DNA from: Bin55 sp963667455
GTDB taxonomy: Bacteria; Pseudomonadota; Gammaproteobacteria; Pseudomonadales; Azotimanducaceae
Assembly (NCBI GenBank): GCA_963667455.2
Contig: CAXXFR010000026.1
Location: 310,001 to 374,000, forward strand
Direction of reading: 5' to 3'
Length of the DNA stretch: 64,000 nt
Made by a program: the position numbers and the translations under genes. The notes beneath the pieces were generated by a model. The model had not been told where the DNA came from and searched no databases. It saw nothing but the letters and a program-made list of their open reading frames with translations. Below are positions 35,621-43,969 of the stretch, in pieces (within the stretch, counting starts at the first letter, position 1; the number at the start of each line of letters is the position of its first letter).

Positions 35621-37516
35621 TTAGCCCCCGACATCGTCAGCGTCGGCATCCGGTAATTCTGTGTCAGATTCAGAATCAGCTTCGACCGGTTCGGGCATCT
35701 CGCCGTACCTCGCAGCGAGAACTTCCGTCAATCTTTGAGGGCGAAGATCCTTTTCAAGGATGCAACCCTTCGAGTCGAGCAAGTAGCCCTTGGGAATGGC
35801 CAAGACTCCATAGAGTGTCGCCGTAGCGCCTTCCCATCCGTCCATCTCTCCCAGATTCATCCAAGGAAGTTCCTGCTCGATCGAGCCTTCCTCCCAATCC
35901 TCGAACGCACTGTCGATCGAAACTCCCACGATCTCGAAACCATGCTCTCGATATGCGGCGTAAAGAGTCTTCAACTCCGGAAAGTCCGCAATGCACGGAC
36001 CACACCACGAAGCCCAGAAATCGATGAGGACAAGGTCCTCCTCGGCCAACACATCGTAAAGAGCGACTTCCGTTCCTTCCAAATTCGCCAACGCAAATTC
36101 CGGTGCTTTCTGACCCGGGGCGAGTCGCCTGTTGTTCTCCTCGGATTCCAAGCGCCAGACAAGCCTTTCGCGCCTGGGGGTTACCCTTTCTGCAACGATG
36201 TCTTCGTCAAGCTGCTCCGCGATTCGATCGTAAATTTCGAGACCTTCGCTTCTATTCTCGGCGTCGTAGCCATACGGACCCAGCTCCATCGCCAAGAGCG
36301 ATTCCATCGGATCCTCCGCGTTCTTGGCGAAGTCTTGAAGTGTTGTGTAGCGCATTTCATCCAATTGCTGACGAAGTACCCACCACTCCGGCATGTCACT
36401 GGAGTCTGACGTCGCCGATGCATGCAAATGCATCGGTTCCGCCTCCGGTACAACGTGTTCGCAACCTTCTGCAGGCGGATTGGAGGGTTCCGCCGCGGCG
36501 ACCGCTACAGACTCCTCAGACTCGGTTGCCTCGTCTTCTACGACTTCTTCGTCCTCGGTGGATGCCATAGCTTCAGCATCGGACTCGCTTGGTTCGTCTG
36601 AGGATTCCGCCGCTACATCATCGCTATCTTCACCTGCCTCAGCTGCTTCCCGTTGAGCCTCCCACTCAGCCAATTGCCTCTCGTACGCGGTGTTGTACGC
36701 ATCCAACGTCGTTAGATATTCCTCCGACTGCTGCCAACTCTCTAGCAACTTGGCATGCAAGCCGGTTCCCGATGTCGCCAGCAAATCCTGCGCGTTGATA
36801 GAGCTCGGTGTGGAAACGGTTATTTCGGAATTGGGCTCCGCTATCACTCTAGCCACTGCATAGAAGCTCATGCCACCTTCAATGACTATCGATTTGATAC
36901 TGGGTTCATCGATATCAGCTTCGATCAGAAACTTGCCATCTTCCAGCAACACACTACTGCCCGCTGCTCTCGCAACAACTTGATCAGGCAACTCCGCTTC
37001 GAGAGCACTGAAGTCTCCCGATATCGAGAACTTCTTGGTCGGGTCTGTCGAAGTTCGAGAACTTCCCACCAATGCGAGTTGATCCGAGGGATAGAATCCC
37101 AAGTGGTCCAAGACGACGAATCGAATTTCTGAGCCGCCAGTCAACAAGGCTGTTGTGGTGAGCGGTTCCTCTTCTTCTCCGATACTCATGGAAATTTCAA
37201 CGGTTGTCGGCTCTTCGATTTCGCCTGTGAATGCAATGCTTCCATCGGCAAGGCTTCCCGATGCCAACTCGACAGTTTCGAGCTCGCCTTCCTCGTTGGT
37301 GATCTCGTGCGTGACCGAGACCATAGCCGTCGACAGGTCGAGGCGCTGTTCGACTGGGGGTTCCGATCCTTCTTCAACCGGCATGGGTTCCGGGGTCTCG
37401 TCTTCGACGACGATAACTTCGCCGGAAATCGTGTAGCTCGTCGGCGGACCGGCAGAACATGCAACGAGCAACGTAGCCAGCAATGCCGTCCCGATCAAGC
37501 CAAGTGTGTGTTTCAT
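35621..37516 (-). CDS. TlpA-like thioredoxin lipoprotein, copy 1
   Basis: About 631 residues from the ATG at 37516: MKHTLGLIGTALLATLLVAC is a lipoprotein signal with lipobox LVAC. An upstream in-frame ATG at 37552 coincides with the conserved -10 box and is unlikely. Residues ~20-250 are beta-rich and resemble the DUF4369-type domain often found before TlpA thioredoxins. Residues ~285-370 are an acidic, low-complexity Glu/Ser/Ala segment. A helical part follows, then the thioredoxin domain with LIDFWASWCGPCIADFPEL (CGPC near 505-508). Such proteins sit lipid-anchored in the periplasm and reduce or isomerise disulfides. First of four paralogues; the acidic insert differs most between copies. 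The partner substrate is unknown; the secreted cysteine-containing proteins nearby are candidates. Confidence 0.8.
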   Translation of the reverse strand: MKHTLGLIGTALLATLLVACSAGPPTSYTISGEVIVVEDETPEPMPVEEGSEPPVEQRLDLSTAMVSVTHEITNEEGELETVELASGSLADGSIAFTGEIEEPTTVEISMSIGEEEEPLTTTALLTGGSEIRFVVLDHLGFYPSDQLALVGSSRTSTDPTKKFSISGDFSALEAELPDQVVARAAGSSVLLEDGKFLIEADIDEPSIKSIVIEGGMSFYAVARVIAEPNSEITVSTPSSINAQDLLATSGTGLHAKLLESWQQSEEYLTTLDAYNTAYERQLAEWEAQREAAEAGEDSDDVAAESSDEPSESDAEAMASTEDEEVVEDEATESEESVAVAAAEPSNPPAEGCEHVVPEAEPMHLHASATSDSSDMPEWWVLRQQLDEMRYTTLQDFAKNAEDPMESLLAMELGPYGYDAENRSEGLEIYDRIAEQLDEDIVAERVTPRRERLVWRLESEENNRRLAPGQKAPEFALANLEGTEVALYDVLAEEDLVLIDFWASWCGPCIADFPELKTLYAAYREHGFEIVGVSIDSAFEDWEEGSIEQELPWMNLGEMDGWEGATATLYGVLAIPKGYLLDSKGCILEKDLRPQRLTEVLAARYGEMPEPVEADSESDTELPDADADDVGG

Positions 37517-37550
37517 AGGAGCAAAATGTCCTTTGGTGATTAGTGCTTCC

Positions 37551-37556
37551 ATTGTA
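37551..37556 (-). promoter_or_regulatory. -10-like box TACAAT of TlpA copy 1
   Basis: TACAAT on the minus strand, 35 nt upstream of the ATG at 37516; the same box at the same distance precedes all four TlpA copies. No clear -35. Confidence 0.5.
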
Positions 37557-37639
37557 TATACGCGAGCGGATGCTTCCGGGCGGGAGATTGCCTGCCTTGG
37601 AGCGTCAGTTCAACTCGTACAGGTGCGAATCGAGCGTTG

Positions 37640-37855
37640 ACTGGGGAGTTTTCAATCAAATAATTAAGGAAAAAATAAGTATTTGACAAACAACAGGTCT
37701 AAGGAATTTACTGTTCGATCACGCAATCATTCTCGGTTTCCAATCAAGATAACGCCATCGAGACTCCTAGCTCGCGGCGTTCAATTGCCGGGTGTACCTG
37801 ACTGATCTGGTACGGTGGCACAGGCACGCCGAGCTATTTTGAAGCTGAATCTAGT
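37640..37855. repeat. Intergenic repeat block, copy A (AT-rich element plus degenerate hairpin)
   Basis: Contains TTTTCAATCAAATAATTAAG, AAAAAATAAGTATTTGA, CCAATCAAGATAACGCCAT and a GCCGGGTGTACC/GGCACGCCGAGC pair. It matches the blocks at 41625 and 45740, which sit between a helical-repeat gene and a TlpA gene. Here the helical-repeat gene is absent. Confidence 0.65.
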
Positions 37856-37902
37856 GTTCTCTAGCCGCCCGCTTCGTCGGAATCTGCATACAGCATTTCC
37901 GA

Positions 37903-39627
37903 CTATGAGTCTGGACTAGTCTCGGCCGGTTCAGACACTTCGCCGTACCGCGCAACAAGAATCTCCTTCAGCCTTCGAGGGGGAAGATCCTTATCGAGGA
38001 TGCAACCCTTCGAGTCGAGCAAGTAGCGCTTGGGTAAAGCCAGGACTCCATAGCTGGTCACTGTGGCCGCATCCCATCCGTCCATGTCTCCAAGATTCAA
38101 CCAAGGAAGTTCGTGCTCGATCGAACCAGCCTCCCAATTCTCGAACATGCTGTCGATCGAGACTCCCAGGATTTCAAGACCATGCTCTCGGTACGCCGCG
38201 TAAAGAGTCTTCATCTCCGGAAAGTTCTCAATACAAGGACTGCACCATGAAGCCCAGAAGTCGATGAGCACGAGCTCCTCCTCGGCCAGTACGTCGTACA
38301 GAGCAACTTCCGTTCCCTGCAAATTCACCAACGAGAATTCCGGGGCTCTTTGACCCAAAGCGAGTCGCCTGTTGTTCTCCGCGGATTCCAACGTTGCAAC
38401 AAGCCTCTCGCGCTTGGGAGTTACCCGTCGAGCAACAATGTCTTCATCGAGCTGCTCGGAGATTCGGTCGTAAATCAAGAGACCATCACTTAAGTTTTCG
38501 GCTTCGTGTCCGAACGCACCCAACTCCATCGCCAGAAGCGCTTCCATTGGATCCTCAGTGCTCATGGCGATTTCTTGAAGTACTGCAAAGCGAATTTCAT
38601 CCAATTCCCGTAGAAGTCGGAACCGTTCCGGCGTATCGTTGAAACGTGACTTCGCTGCAGCAATCGACGACTCAATATCGTCCGCCAAGTGTTCACACCC
38701 CTCAGCCGGTAGACTGGAAAGTCCAGCCGCGGCAACGGATTCGCTTGGTTCGTCTCTGTGTTCAGCGACTGACTCATTGTTTTCAGTGCCCGCCTCAGCC
38801 AGGTACTTTTCGATAGCGGAGTTGTACTCATCCAACTTCGACAAATATTCCTCCGACTGCTGCCAACTCTCGACCAACTTGGCGTGCAATCCGGTTCCAG
38901 ATGTCGCTAGCAACTCCCGTGTGTTGACAGAATTCACTGGAGAAACGGTAAATCCCGAATTGGGCTCGACTACCAATCTAGCCGACGCGATAATGCCCTT
39001 GTCTCCTTCAACCACTAAATAAAGAAGCTGGGGTTCGTCGATGTCAGATTCGATCAGAAACTTGCCATCTTCCAGCAACACTCCACCGTCATGTCTACCA
39101 CCCGTTACTCTGGCAATTAAGCGATCAGGAAGGTCCGCCTCGAGTGCGCTCAAATCTCCCGTTACCAGAAACTTCCTTGTAGGATCCGATGAAGTTCGGG
39201 AACTTCCCACCAATGCGAGCTGGTCCCCAGGATAGGATCCGGGGTAGTCCAAGACCACAAATCGAATTTCCTCATCGGGAGTCAGCAACAACGGTGTCGC
39301 GAAGAGTCTTTGAGATCGAAATGCCACATATAGCCGAACGACTGTCGGCCCGTCTATCGCACCAGTGAGAGCAACGCTACCGTCAGCAAAGCTTCCCGAC
39401 TCCAACTCAACGGTCTCGAACTCGCCTTCACTATTGTTGATCACATGCAGGACGGCGGCCGATGCCGTCGAAGAGTCGAGTCGCGGCTCGACTTCAGCTT
39501 CTGCGCTCCCATTCTCGATGACGATGAGTTCGCCGGAAATCGTGTAATTTGGCGGTGGACCGGCACTACATGAAACGAGCAATGCTGCCAGTAGCCCCAT
39601 ACCGAGCAAGCCAAGTGTCTTCTTCAT
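37903..39627 (-). CDS. TlpA-like thioredoxin lipoprotein, copy 2 (CSPC active site)
   Basis: 574 residues, the shortest copy. The lipoprotein signal is MKKTLGLLGMGLLAALLVSC with lipobox LVSC. The DUF4369-like N-terminal half is conserved with the others (YTISGELIVIENG, RFVVLDYPGSYPGDQLALVG). The acidic segment is reduced to about 30 residues (NNESVAEHRDEPSESVA). The thioredoxin motif is WASWCSPCIENFPEM, so the site is CSPC (Trp461 onward) instead of CGPC, which should change its redox potential. It diverges from the helical-repeat gene at 39852 with 224 bases between the starts. Periplasmic thiol-disulfide exchange is inferred. Confidence 0.8.
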   Translation of the reverse strand: MKKTLGLLGMGLLAALLVSCSAGPPPNYTISGELIVIENGSAEAEVEPRLDSSTASAAVLHVINNSEGEFETVELESGSFADGSVALTGAIDGPTVVRLYVAFRSQRLFATPLLLTPDEEIRFVVLDYPGSYPGDQLALVGSSRTSSDPTRKFLVTGDLSALEADLPDRLIARVTGGRHDGGVLLEDGKFLIESDIDEPQLLYLVVEGDKGIIASARLVVEPNSGFTVSPVNSVNTRELLATSGTGLHAKLVESWQQSEEYLSKLDEYNSAIEKYLAEAGTENNESVAEHRDEPSESVAAAGLSSLPAEGCEHLADDIESSIAAAKSRFNDTPERFRLLRELDEIRFAVLQEIAMSTEDPMEALLAMELGAFGHEAENLSDGLLIYDRISEQLDEDIVARRVTPKRERLVATLESAENNRRLALGQRAPEFSLVNLQGTEVALYDVLAEEELVLIDFWASWCSPCIENFPEMKTLYAAYREHGLEILGVSIDSMFENWEAGSIEHELPWLNLGDMDGWDAATVTSYGVLALPKRYLLDSKGCILDKDLPPRRLKEILVARYGEVSEPAETSPDS

Positions 39628-39661
39628 GAAGGCAAGATGTCACTGAGAGATTCTTACTGGC

Positions 39662-39667
39662 ATTGTA
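39662..39667 (-). promoter_or_regulatory. -10-like box TACAAT of TlpA copy 2
   Basis: TACAAT on the minus strand, 35 nt upstream of the ATG at 39627. Confidence 0.5.
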
Positions 39668-39792
39668 GGCTCGTGAGATGGTCTTTAACGAGCGTGGATC
39701 CGCGGATCTACGAGTCTCCTTAGAGCGAATTCCCGTAGCCGGAGCACCTTCCAGACACAACCGCAAGCTCCCTACCTCACCTCGGTTGTTTC

Positions 39793-39821
39793 TTGACACT
39801 CACAATGCCGCAGAATACGAT
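39793..39821 (+). promoter_or_regulatory. Sigma-70-type promoter of helical-repeat gene 1
   Basis: TTGACA at 39793-39798, spacer 17, TACGAT at 39816-39821. The start codon follows 30 bases after the -10. The paralogue at 43970 has the same arrangement. Confidence 0.7.
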
Positions 39822-39851
39822 GCTGGCTGATCACGTACGCAACCAAATCGC

Positions 39852-41582
39852 ATGATTAAACGCCGAAATCGAAGTTCGCTCTCAGCTCCGGGCGTGAAGA
39901 ATCCGTTCATTTTCGGCATCTGTGTTGCGGCGGTGCTTGCCTTGGGATCTTCGGAGCTACACGCCGACGCAGACAACATCCGTTCGCTCAAGGAACTTGA
40001 GCAATACAGCGGACCTTTCAATCGCAATCTTGAGCTTCACAATCTGTTGTCCAATTCAAACGAGCAACAACTTCTCGAGTTGCTTGAAGAGTCGAAGGAA
40101 GTGGATCGGCAGAAGAGGCCGCAACTGCAGAGTCCCATATTGCAAAGACTCTCTCAATTCGATCCAAAACGGGCGTTTGCTCAAATTGAGCAGTTGGCTG
40201 AAGACAGCCCTGAACAACTGATAGCAGCGGTCTTTGCAGAGTGGTCGTCTTCCAATCTTGAAGAAGCAATCGTTTTCGCTAGCTCTCTCGATGAAGACAG
40301 TAGATTCGCTGCGTTGAAGAGTATTTTGGCGGAACGAACAGATCTAGCAGAAGACGAACGTCTCGACGTCGCACGACAGCTTGGCAACGAACGCTATGCA
40401 GTCAACTTGAACTTGCAGAAGATGCTGAGCAAGCCCATTGACAACCCCGAAAAAACTTGGAACGAGCTTATAGACGAGATTCAAGACGATCCTGGACAGT
40501 TTTGGGCGTTGGCTACCGTTGCGAGAGCTTGGGTCGAGAAGAGCGGTTTTCGTATTCTGGACAGAGTTTCAAGATCATTGACCAACGATCAGACTCGGCA
40601 GTTCGTGCTTGATTCGGTTCTGCGACAATTAGCCGAGAGCGATCCGGAAGGTGCATTCGAGTATGCATTGAAGTTGGACTCGAGCCCGGGTAGCTCTGGT
40701 TCGTTGGACTCTGGTGTGCTAGATACGTGGGTTAAATCCGATCCGCGATCAGCATTGGAAGCGGCTTCGCAAGTCGAGCAACTTGGATTGCGGCGCAGGT
40801 TGCAGGACTTTGTGGTCAGAGCCTGGGCGTACGAGATGCCTCGCGACGTTCTCTCATCCCTCAATGCGATTCCCGAACATCTTCACAGCTCGGCGACACG
40901 TGCTGCCATTGGGGAATGGGTGCAAGAAGATCCCAACGAAGTAGCCGACTTCGTAGCACGAATGGATAGCCAGTCAAGAACACTGGCCGGGTCCAATCTC
41001 GTCGCCTCCTGGGCCAGCGGAACCGGCTATGAAGCTGCCCTAGACTGGCTACTGACTGAACCGCGAGTAGCAGATCTTAAGTCGCTGCTACTTCCCGAGA
41101 CCCTAATGTATCTTGTATATCGAGGAGACCCAGAGCTTGCAATGAAGACTGCGCTTGAACAACCGATTTCAGGAGACAAGACTGGTCTCGAAGCCAGCCT
41201 AATTTTTTACATTGCGACTAAGAACCCTGATGAAGCACTCGAATTTCTGCCTCAGGTTCGGTCAGGGGCAACCAAGTTGGCCGCTGTTGGACACTTGGGA
41301 AAAATTTACCTAGAAAACGATGCTTCAGATGAAGCGGTCAGCCTAGCGAAACAACTGCCCGCTTCCAAGCAAACGGAATACATTCAATCGTTGATGGCTA
41401 CATGGACTCGACGAGATCCTGCGGACCTACTTGACTCCCTAGATCAGTTGCCAACCGCCGACGTTAAGTCGAAAGCGGCTGTGGCACTTATAGAGTACGA
41501 CAAGCGAAACAGTGTGTTGTCTGAACAACAAGCACAGAAAGCGAGGAGGTATCTGTCAGCGAGAGATGCAGAAGGTCTATAG
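39852..41582 (+). CDS. Secreted helical-repeat protein, copy 1
   Basis: 576 residues. The N-terminus (basic NKRRNRS-type leader, then FIFGICVAAVLALGSSELHA) looks like a signal peptide. The rest is built of about nine helical units of 35-60 residues with the pattern W...DP..A, for example TWVKSDPRSALEAASQ, EWVQEDPNEVADFVARM and TWTRRDPADLLDSLDQL, similar to TPR/Sel1-like solenoids. There is no enzymatic motif, so a periplasmic scaffold or binding role is likely. It diverges from TlpA copy 2 and is 75-80 % similar by eye to the gene at 43970. The strict pairing of one helical-repeat gene with one TlpA gene suggests the two products act together. Start supported by promoter spacing. Confidence 0.75.
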   Translation: MIKRRNRSSLSAPGVKNPFIFGICVAAVLALGSSELHADADNIRSLKELEQYSGPFNRNLELHNLLSNSNEQQLLELLEESKEVDRQKRPQLQSPILQRLSQFDPKRAFAQIEQLAEDSPEQLIAAVFAEWSSSNLEEAIVFASSLDEDSRFAALKSILAERTDLAEDERLDVARQLGNERYAVNLNLQKMLSKPIDNPEKTWNELIDEIQDDPGQFWALATVARAWVEKSGFRILDRVSRSLTNDQTRQFVLDSVLRQLAESDPEGAFEYALKLDSSPGSSGSLDSGVLDTWVKSDPRSALEAASQVEQLGLRRRLQDFVVRAWAYEMPRDVLSSLNAIPEHLHSSATRAAIGEWVQEDPNEVADFVARMDSQSRTLAGSNLVASWASGTGYEAALDWLLTEPRVADLKSLLLPETLMYLVYRGDPELAMKTALEQPISGDKTGLEASLIFYIATKNPDEALEFLPQVRSGATKLAAVGHLGKIYLENDASDEAVSLAKQLPASKQTEYIQSLMATWTRRDPADLLDSLDQLPTADVKSKAAVALIEYDKRNSVLSEQQAQKARRYLSARDAEGL

Positions 41583-41624
41583 CTGTGATCAACGACTCGA
41601 AGAAGCCAGATACCGAATCCAGAT

Positions 41625-41820
41625 TTTCAATCAAGTAAATAAGGAAAAAATAAGTAGTTGATACAAATTAGTTTTACGAGAATCGAGGTCTGATCACGCA
41701 CAGATTCCCGTTTTCCAATCAAGATAACACCACTCGGACTGTTTGCCCAAGGGGTTCAACTGCCGGGCGTACCTAACCAACTAAGATCGGCGTGGTCGGC
41801 ACGCCCGGCTTTATCGCGTC
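41625..41820. repeat. Intergenic repeat block, copy B
   Basis: The same order of elements as in copies A (37640) and C (45740): the AT-rich TTTTCAATCAAGTAAATAAG, the AAAAAATAAGTAGTTGATA element, CCAATCAAGATAAC and a GC hairpin. It lies between the convergent ends of helical-repeat gene 1 and TlpA copy 3. Confidence 0.65.
41762..41809. terminator. Hairpin between convergent genes in repeat block B
   Basis: GCCGGGCGT pairs perfectly with ACGCCCGGC across a 30-base loop. It lies between the stops of a plus-strand and a minus-strand gene, so it could terminate both. Confidence 0.5.
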
Positions 41821-41835
41821 TGAATCTAGTCTTCT

Positions 41836-43746
41836 CTACCCGCCGACTTCGTCGGAGTCAGCATCCAGCACGTCCGATTCAGTGTCAGGATCAGTTTCAA
41901 CTGGCTCGGGCATCTCCCCATATCGCGTAGCGAGAACTTCCTTTAGTCTCCAGGGGCGAACACTTTTTTTCAGTATGCATCCTTTCGAGTCGAGCAAGAA
42001 GCCTTTGGGAATGGACAAGACCCCGTAGCTGGTCGCCGTGGCACCTTCCCATCCGTCCATCTCTCCCAGATTCAACCAAGGAAGTTCCTGCTCGATCGAG
42101 CCTTCCTCCCACTCTTCGAATGTGCTGTCGATCGAAACCCCAACAATTTCAAAGCCATGCTCTCGATACGCGGCGTAAAGAGTCTTCAACTCGGGAAAGT
42201 CCGCAATGCAGGGACCACACCACGAAGCCCAGAAATCGATGAGCACGAGATCCTCCTCGGCCAGCACGTCGTACAGAGCGACTTCCGTTCCCTCCAAATT
42301 CGCCAACGCGAATTCAGGCGCTTTCTGACCCGGGGAAAGCCTCCTGTCGTTCTCCTCGGACTCCAAGAGCCAAACAAGCCTATCGCGCGCGGGAGTTATC
42401 CGTCGAGCAACGATGTCTTCGTCTAGCTGTTCGGCGATTCGGTCGTAGACCTCGAGACCTTCGCTTCGGTTCTCGGCGTCGTAGCCATACGGACCCAGTT
42501 CCATCGCCAGAAGCGCTTCCATCGGATCTTCCGCGTTCATGGCGAAGTCTTGAAGCGCTGCGTAGCGAATTTCGTCCAATTGATCACTCAGCGCCCACCA
42601 CTCCGGCATATCGCTGGAATCTGACATCGCCGCCGCCGTTACCGATTCTGCTTCCAGTTCCACGTGTTCGCAACCCTCTGCTGGCGGATTGGCCGGTTCC
42701 GTAGCCGCGACGGCAACGGTTTCTTCTTGTTCTTCGATTGCCTCGTCTTCTGCGACTTGCTCTTCCTCGGTGGATGTCGTGGATTCTGCATCGGTCTTGC
42801 TTGCTTCGTCTGTGGAGTCAGCGGCTACACCATCGCCATCCTCGCCTGCTTCTGCCGCTTCTTGCTGAGCCTCCATTTCAGCCATCGCTTCCTGATAGGC
42901 CTTGTCGTAGGCTTGCAGTTTCGTCAGATATTCCTCCGACTGCTGCCAACTCTCGACCAGTTTGGCGTGCAACCCGGTGCCCGATGTCACCAAGAACTCC
43001 CCCACATTGAGGGAGTAAGTAGGAGAAACGCTAAATTCCGAGTTTGGCTCGACTACTACATAGCCTGATCCGTGGTAGCTCATGCCTCCTTCAACTATTA
43101 GAGAGAGAACTCGGGGTTCATCGGTATCAGCTTCGATCAGAAACTTGCCGTCTTCCAGCAACACCCCTCCACCATACTGCCCTCCCGCTAATCTCACTAC
43201 AACGTGATCAGGCAACTCGGTTGCGAGAGAGCTGAACTCTCCCGTTACCGAGAACTTCTTGATCGGGTCAGTCGAAGTACGAGAATTTCCCACCACTGCG
43301 AGCTGATCGCGAGGATAGAGACCCAAGTAGTCCAACACTACGAAACGAATGTCTGCGCCGCCAGTTAGCAAGGCTGTTGTGGTGAGCGGATCCTCTTCTC
43401 CGACACTTACGGAAATCTCAACGGTTGTAGGCTCGTCAACTTCGCCGATGAAAACAAATTCGCCTTCAGCGAAGCTTCCCGATGCCAACTCGACGGTCTC
43501 AATTTCGCTTTCCTCATTGGTGGTTTCGCGTGTGACGGAGACCATCGCCGTCGACAGGTCAAGTCGCTGTCCGACTGGGGGATCCGACCCCTCTACAACC
43601 ACCATGGGTTCCGAGGTCTCGTCTTCGACAACGATGAGATCGACGGAAATCGTGTAGCTCTTCGGTGGACCAGCACTACATGCAACGAGCAACGCCGCCA
43701 GCACAGCCAACCCGAGCAAGCCAAGTATCTTCTTCATTGGATTCAT
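41836..43746 (-). CDS. TlpA-like thioredoxin lipoprotein, copy 3
   Basis: About 636 residues from the ATG at 43746 (MNPMKKILGLLGLAVLAALL), lipobox LVAC. The frame is open 44 codons further upstream, but the start is fixed by the TACAAT box 35 nt away, as in the other copies; MKKILG at 43737 is the near alternative. Layout: DUF4369-like N-terminal half, acidic Glu/Asp/Thr-rich segment (about 70 residues), helical linker, and thioredoxin domain with WASWCGPCIADFPEL. The closest relatives are copies 1 and 4. It diverges from helical-repeat gene 2 with 223 bases between the starts, the same geometry as copy 2 with gene 1. Confidence 0.8.
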   Translation of the reverse strand: MNPMKKILGLLGLAVLAALLVACSAGPPKSYTISVDLIVVEDETSEPMVVVEGSDPPVGQRLDLSTAMVSVTRETTNEESEIETVELASGSFAEGEFVFIGEVDEPTTVEISVSVGEEDPLTTTALLTGGADIRFVVLDYLGLYPRDQLAVVGNSRTSTDPIKKFSVTGEFSSLATELPDHVVVRLAGGQYGGGVLLEDGKFLIEADTDEPRVLSLIVEGGMSYHGSGYVVVEPNSEFSVSPTYSLNVGEFLVTSGTGLHAKLVESWQQSEEYLTKLQAYDKAYQEAMAEMEAQQEAAEAGEDGDGVAADSTDEASKTDAESTTSTEEEQVAEDEAIEEQEETVAVAATEPANPPAEGCEHVELEAESVTAAAMSDSSDMPEWWALSDQLDEIRYAALQDFAMNAEDPMEALLAMELGPYGYDAENRSEGLEVYDRIAEQLDEDIVARRITPARDRLVWLLESEENDRRLSPGQKAPEFALANLEGTEVALYDVLAEEDLVLIDFWASWCGPCIADFPELKTLYAAYREHGFEIVGVSIDSTFEEWEEGSIEQELPWLNLGEMDGWEGATATSYGVLSIPKGFLLDSKGCILKKSVRPWRLKEVLATRYGEMPEPVETDPDTESDVLDADSDEVGG

Positions 43747-43780
43747 AGGAACAAGGTGTCCTTTAATGATTCGTGCTGTC

Positions 43781-43786
43781 ATTGTA
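43781..43786 (-). promoter_or_regulatory. -10-like box TACAAT of TlpA copy 3
   Basis: TACAAT on the minus strand, 35 nt upstream of the ATG at 43746. Confidence 0.5.
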
Positions 43787-43911
43787 GGCCTGTGAGAGGA
43801 TCTTGAATGGGGCGGATGCGACAGATCTAAGAGTCTCCGTAGAGCGAATTCCCGTAGGCGAGACTGCTTCCCGGACACATCTGCATGCCCAGAGCTCTAC
43901 TCAGTTGTTTC

Positions 43912-43939
43912 TTGACTCTCACAATATCTCTGGTACGAT
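43912..43939 (+). promoter_or_regulatory. Sigma-70-type promoter of helical-repeat gene 2
   Basis: TTGACT at 43912-43917, spacer 16, TACGAT at 43934-43939. The ATG at 43970 lies 30 bases downstream, as in the paralogue. Confidence 0.65.
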
Positions 43940-43969
43940 GCGAGCCGTTCACAATTGCAACCAAATTGC

